Of a stretch of DNA of 9,550 nt, positions 7,903 to 9,550 are shown one piece after another. Source of the DNA: an uncultured Pseudorhodoferax sp. (GTDB taxonomy: Bacteria; Pseudomonadota; Gammaproteobacteria; Burkholderiales; Burkholderiaceae); NCBI GenBank assembly GCA_913776795.1, contig CAJYRH010000114.1, forward strand, positions 1 to 9,550, in the 5' to 3' direction. A program made the translations under genes and the position numbers. The stretch's first letter is position 1. Each line of letters opens with the position of its first letter. The notes under the pieces were generated by a model. That model saw only the letters and a list, made by a program, of their open reading frames with translations, made no database searches and had not been told where the DNA came from.

Positions 7903-7918
7903 GGGCTCAACTGAGGGC
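7896..7918 (+). repeat. 12-base-period tandem repeat over the dehydrogenase stop codon
   Basis: CAACTGAGGGC occurs at 7896-7906 and 7908-7918, separated by one base. Because the period is a multiple of three, the second copy repeats the TGA in the same frame (7900-7902 and 7912-7914). It looks like a small slippage duplication. The rest of the 107-base convergent gap to 8009 holds no convincing intrinsic terminator. Confidence 0.7.
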
Positions 7919-8009
7919 GCAGGGGTGGTGCGCAGTGGCGTGCCGCCTCGCGGTCGGTCCCCCTGTGGGCCGGGGTCTGGCGCAGTGCGGCGGACGCGGC
8001 GTGTGCGGT

Positions 8010-8843
8010 TCAGGCCGCCAGACCGGCGCGGCGCTGCAGGGCCTCGGTCGACAGCACGGTGATCCGCGTCTCGCGCGTTTCCAGCACGCGCAGGCGGCGC
8101 AGGTCCTGCATGCCCTGGTTCAGGCGCTGGCGGCTGGTTGCCACGAGCTGCGCGAGGTCGGTCTGCGTGAGTGGCAGCGCGAGATGGAAGCCTTCGTCCT
8201 GCGGATGGCCGAAGCGCCGGCCCAGGTCGAGCAGGCAGGTGGCCAGACGCTGGCTCAGCGGCGCGGTCGCGGCGTGGAGCACGGCGTCCATGGCCGCACG
8301 CTGGCGCGCGGCGCTCCAGCGCAGCAGCGCATGGCGCAAGTCGGCGTGCGCGGCGGTGAGCCGGCGCAGGGCATCGAAGCGCAGTGACACCAGCACGGAG
8401 TCGGCATGGGCATGGGCGCTGCAGGCCTCGGCCAGCCGGCCCAGGGCGGCGGCCTCGCCGAACCATTCGCCCGGCGCGGCGAGCGCGGTGCTGAGCTGCC
8501 GGCCGGATGCGCTGACGCTGTCCAGGCGCACGGCGCCGCTGACGACGCCATACCAGAGGACGCTGTGCTCGCCCTGGTGCAGCAGCTGGTCACCGGCCGC
8601 CACCTTGGAGACGCCCAGTGCGGCCATCAGCGCCTCGCGCGCGGCCTCGCCCACGCCGGCCAGCCAGTCGGCCGCGAGCAGGGGGCGTTGCTGGGCGGGC
8701 GTGACGCTGGGCGGGCGCGGCCGCTCCAGCGTCCATGAGCGGTGCTGCGCACTGGAGCCAGGATCGGGGCGCCAGAGCAGGGCGTGCAGCGGAGCGAAGC
8801 GTTCGGAGGTGCTGGGCGCCAGCGTCGGTGCGTGCAGATTCAC
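8010..8843 (-). CDS. Crp/Fnr-family transcriptional regulator
   Basis: The product has 277 residues. After a Pro/Arg-rich N-terminal extension of about 55 residues comes a cyclic-nucleotide-binding-like beta barrel (about 60-160), a dimer helix (about 160-200) and a Crp-type winged helix (about 205-270; LPLTQTDLAQLV at 223-234, then SRQRLNQ). In the phosphate-binding cassette GEAAALG at 129-135 the Arg that holds cAMP in E. coli Crp appears to be C141, so cAMP binding is unlikely. Only two cysteines (141, 203) are present, so there is no Fnr-type iron-sulfur cluster. The recognition helix has Gln where Crp has Glu181 and Arg185, implying a different operator. The start is GTG at 8843, preceded by AGGGA; an upstream in-frame ATG at 8966 would give 318 residues but adds unlikely sequence. 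It converges on the dehydrogenase gene and diverges from the LysR gene. The effector is unknown. Confidence 0.88.
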   Translation of the reverse strand: MNLHAPTLAPSTSERFAPLHALLWRPDPGSSAQHRSWTLERPRPPSVTPAQQRPLLAADWLAGVGEAAREALMAALGVSKVAAGDQLLHQGEHSVLWYGVVSGAVRLDSVSASGRQLSTALAAPGEWFGEAAALGRLAEACSAHAHADSVLVSLRFDALRRLTAAHADLRHALLRWSAARQRAAMDAVLHAATAPLSQRLATCLLDLGRRFGHPQDEGFHLALPLTQTDLAQLVATSRQRLNQGMQDLRRLRVLETRETRITVLSTEALQRRAGLAA

Positions 8844-8883
8844 GGTCGGTCCCTGGGTGGAGAAAGCACAATCGCCTGCCTGC

Positions 8884-8911
8884 GGCAAGCTGGGCGGAGG
8901 CCGAGCTTGCC
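8884..8911. repeat. Inverted repeat GGCAAGCT-N12-AGCTTGCC between the two regulators
   Basis: GGCAAGCT at 8884-8891 and AGCTTGCC at 8904-8911 are perfect 8-base arms around 12 bases. A related half-site, TTGCCGCA at 8958-8965, is the reverse complement of TGCGGCAA at 8881-8888. The placement between divergent regulator genes fits an operator for one of them, for example Crp/Fnr autoregulation. Confidence 0.45.
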
Positions 8912-8932
8912 AGCGGCCCCACCCGAAGGCGA

Positions 8933-8947
8933 ATGCAATGTGCGCAT
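8933..8947. promoter_or_regulatory. Candidate LysR-type operator (ATGC-N7-GCAT)
   Basis: The 15-base palindrome ATGC-N7-GCAT contains the T-N11-A spacing typical of LysR-family binding sites (T8934 and A8946). It lies 49 bases before the lysR-type ATG and about 90 bases before the divergent Crp/Fnr start. Short motifs of this kind occur by chance, but the location is where such a site is expected. Confidence 0.4.
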
Positions 8948-8996
8948 CGCGCGGTATTTGCCGCATGCATAGCCTGCCCCTCCCTGGCGCGACCCG

Positions 8997-9550
8997 ATGC
9001 AGCTGTCCCGAATCGACCTGAACCTGTTCGCCGTCTTCGACGCGATCTACCGCGAGCGCGGCATCACCGCCGCCGCGCGCCAGCTGCACCTGTCGCAGCC
9101 GGCGGTGAGCCACGCGCTGGCCCGGCTGCGCGAGCTGATGGGCGACCCCCTGTTCGAGCGCCAGGGCAACGCGATGATCCCCACGCCGATGGCGCGGGTG
9201 ATGGCGGGCGCCGTGCGCGGCGCGATGGGCGGGCTGGACCAGATGCTGCGCCAGGTCGGCCAGTTCGATCCCGCCACGAGCCAGCGGCTGTTCAAGGTGG
9301 CCACCAGCGGTTCGGCAGAACTGGCGTTCCTGCCGGACCTGGTCGCGTGCCTGGCGCGCGAGGCGCCGGGCATTCGGGTGGCGACGGTGCGCGCGGACCG
9401 CGGCAACCTGGAGGAAGACCTGCGCAGTGGCGAGCTCGACCTGGCCCTGGACATCGGGCTGCCGCTGACGGCCGAGATCCGGCGCCAGCAGATCGGCGCC
9501 AGCGAGCTTGTGGTGCTGGCGCGGGTCGCCCACCCGGCGATCGGCCCCGG
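8997..9550 (+). CDS. LysR-family transcriptional regulator, N-terminal part (3' end outside window)
   Basis: The frame is open from ATG 8997 to the right edge, giving 184 codons of a family usually about 300 long. Residues 5-65 form the winged helix: DLNLFAVFDAIYRERGITAAA, then the recognition segment LSQPAVSHALARLRE (32-46), then DPLFERQG (50-57). A linker helix follows, and the effector-binding domain starts near residue 96 (RLFKVATSG). It ends mid-domain at the window edge, with no sign of a frameshift. LysR regulators usually bind between themselves and a divergent target; here the divergent gene is another regulator (Crp/Fnr-like), 153 bases away. The ribosome site is weak. The inducer cannot be told; a CoA ester or acid of the neighbouring pathway, or a pathway to the right of the window, are both possible. 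Confidence 0.93.
   Translation, partial: MQLSRIDLNLFAVFDAIYRERGITAAARQLHLSQPAVSHALARLRELMGDPLFERQGNAMIPTPMARVMAGAVRGAMGGLDQMLRQVGQFDPATSQRLFKVATSGSAELAFLPDLVACLAREAPGIRVATVRADRGNLEEDLRSGELDLALDIGLPLTAEIRRQQIGASELVVLARVAHPAIGP

Noticed and set aside
7956..7977. Possible terminator between the converging dehydrogenase and Crp/Fnr genes
   Set aside because: The best stem is about five pairs with a bulge and no T-run on either strand. I could not support an intrinsic terminator.

Overview
This is a GC-rich window (roughly 70 percent G+C by eye, with strong G/C third positions). Protein style and gene order suggest a betaproteobacterium, most likely Burkholderiales/Comamonadaceae (Variovorax/Acidovorax-like). 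That placement is an inference from family resemblance, not a search result. I see no tRNA, rRNA, CRISPR array, transposase or phage gene.

Layout: (1) Positions 1-880 hold the 3' part of an acyl-CoA dehydrogenase that starts before the window. (2) Positions 955-3245 hold two genes joined by a TGATG stop/start overlap: a MoxR-type AAA+ ATPase and a CoxE-type VWA protein with a complete MIDAS site. This is a chaperone/activase pair of the CoxD/CoxE kind, but no carbon monoxide dehydrogenase gene is in view. (3) Positions 3380-6399 hold three co-oriented genes: an aminoglycoside-phosphotransferase-fold kinase, a crotonase-fold enzyme and an amidohydrolase_2 enzyme. (4) Positions 6586-7902 hold a second acyl-CoA dehydrogenase of the ACAD10/ACAD11 type, with its own candidate promoter. 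(5) Positions 8010-8843, on the minus strand, hold a Crp/Fnr-like regulator. (6) From 8997 to the right edge runs a LysR-type regulator, cut off by the window end and divergent from the Crp/Fnr gene.

Working together: the kinase and the second dehydrogenase correspond to the two halves of the animal fusion proteins ACAD10/ACAD11 and to LvaA/LvaC of the Pseudomonas putida levulinate pathway. There a 4-hydroxyacyl-CoA is phosphorylated and the phosphate is then eliminated to give an enoyl-CoA. The amidohydrolase belongs to a superfamily rich in lactonases and the crotonase could process the enoyl-CoA. I therefore propose that the cluster opens a lactone (or related ester/amide) and feeds the hydroxy acid into beta-oxidation. 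The CoA ligase this needs is not in the window. The MoxR/VWA pair may remodel or activate one of these enzymes. The pathway is a hypothesis; the family assignments are firmer.

Non-coding DNA is scarce. The gaps hold a shared TTCCATACTG element before two genes (possibly a leaderless promoter for the AAA+ gene), strong GC hairpins before the kinase and the amidohydrolase, and a divergent regulator region with inverted repeats, including a LysR-style T-N11-A site.
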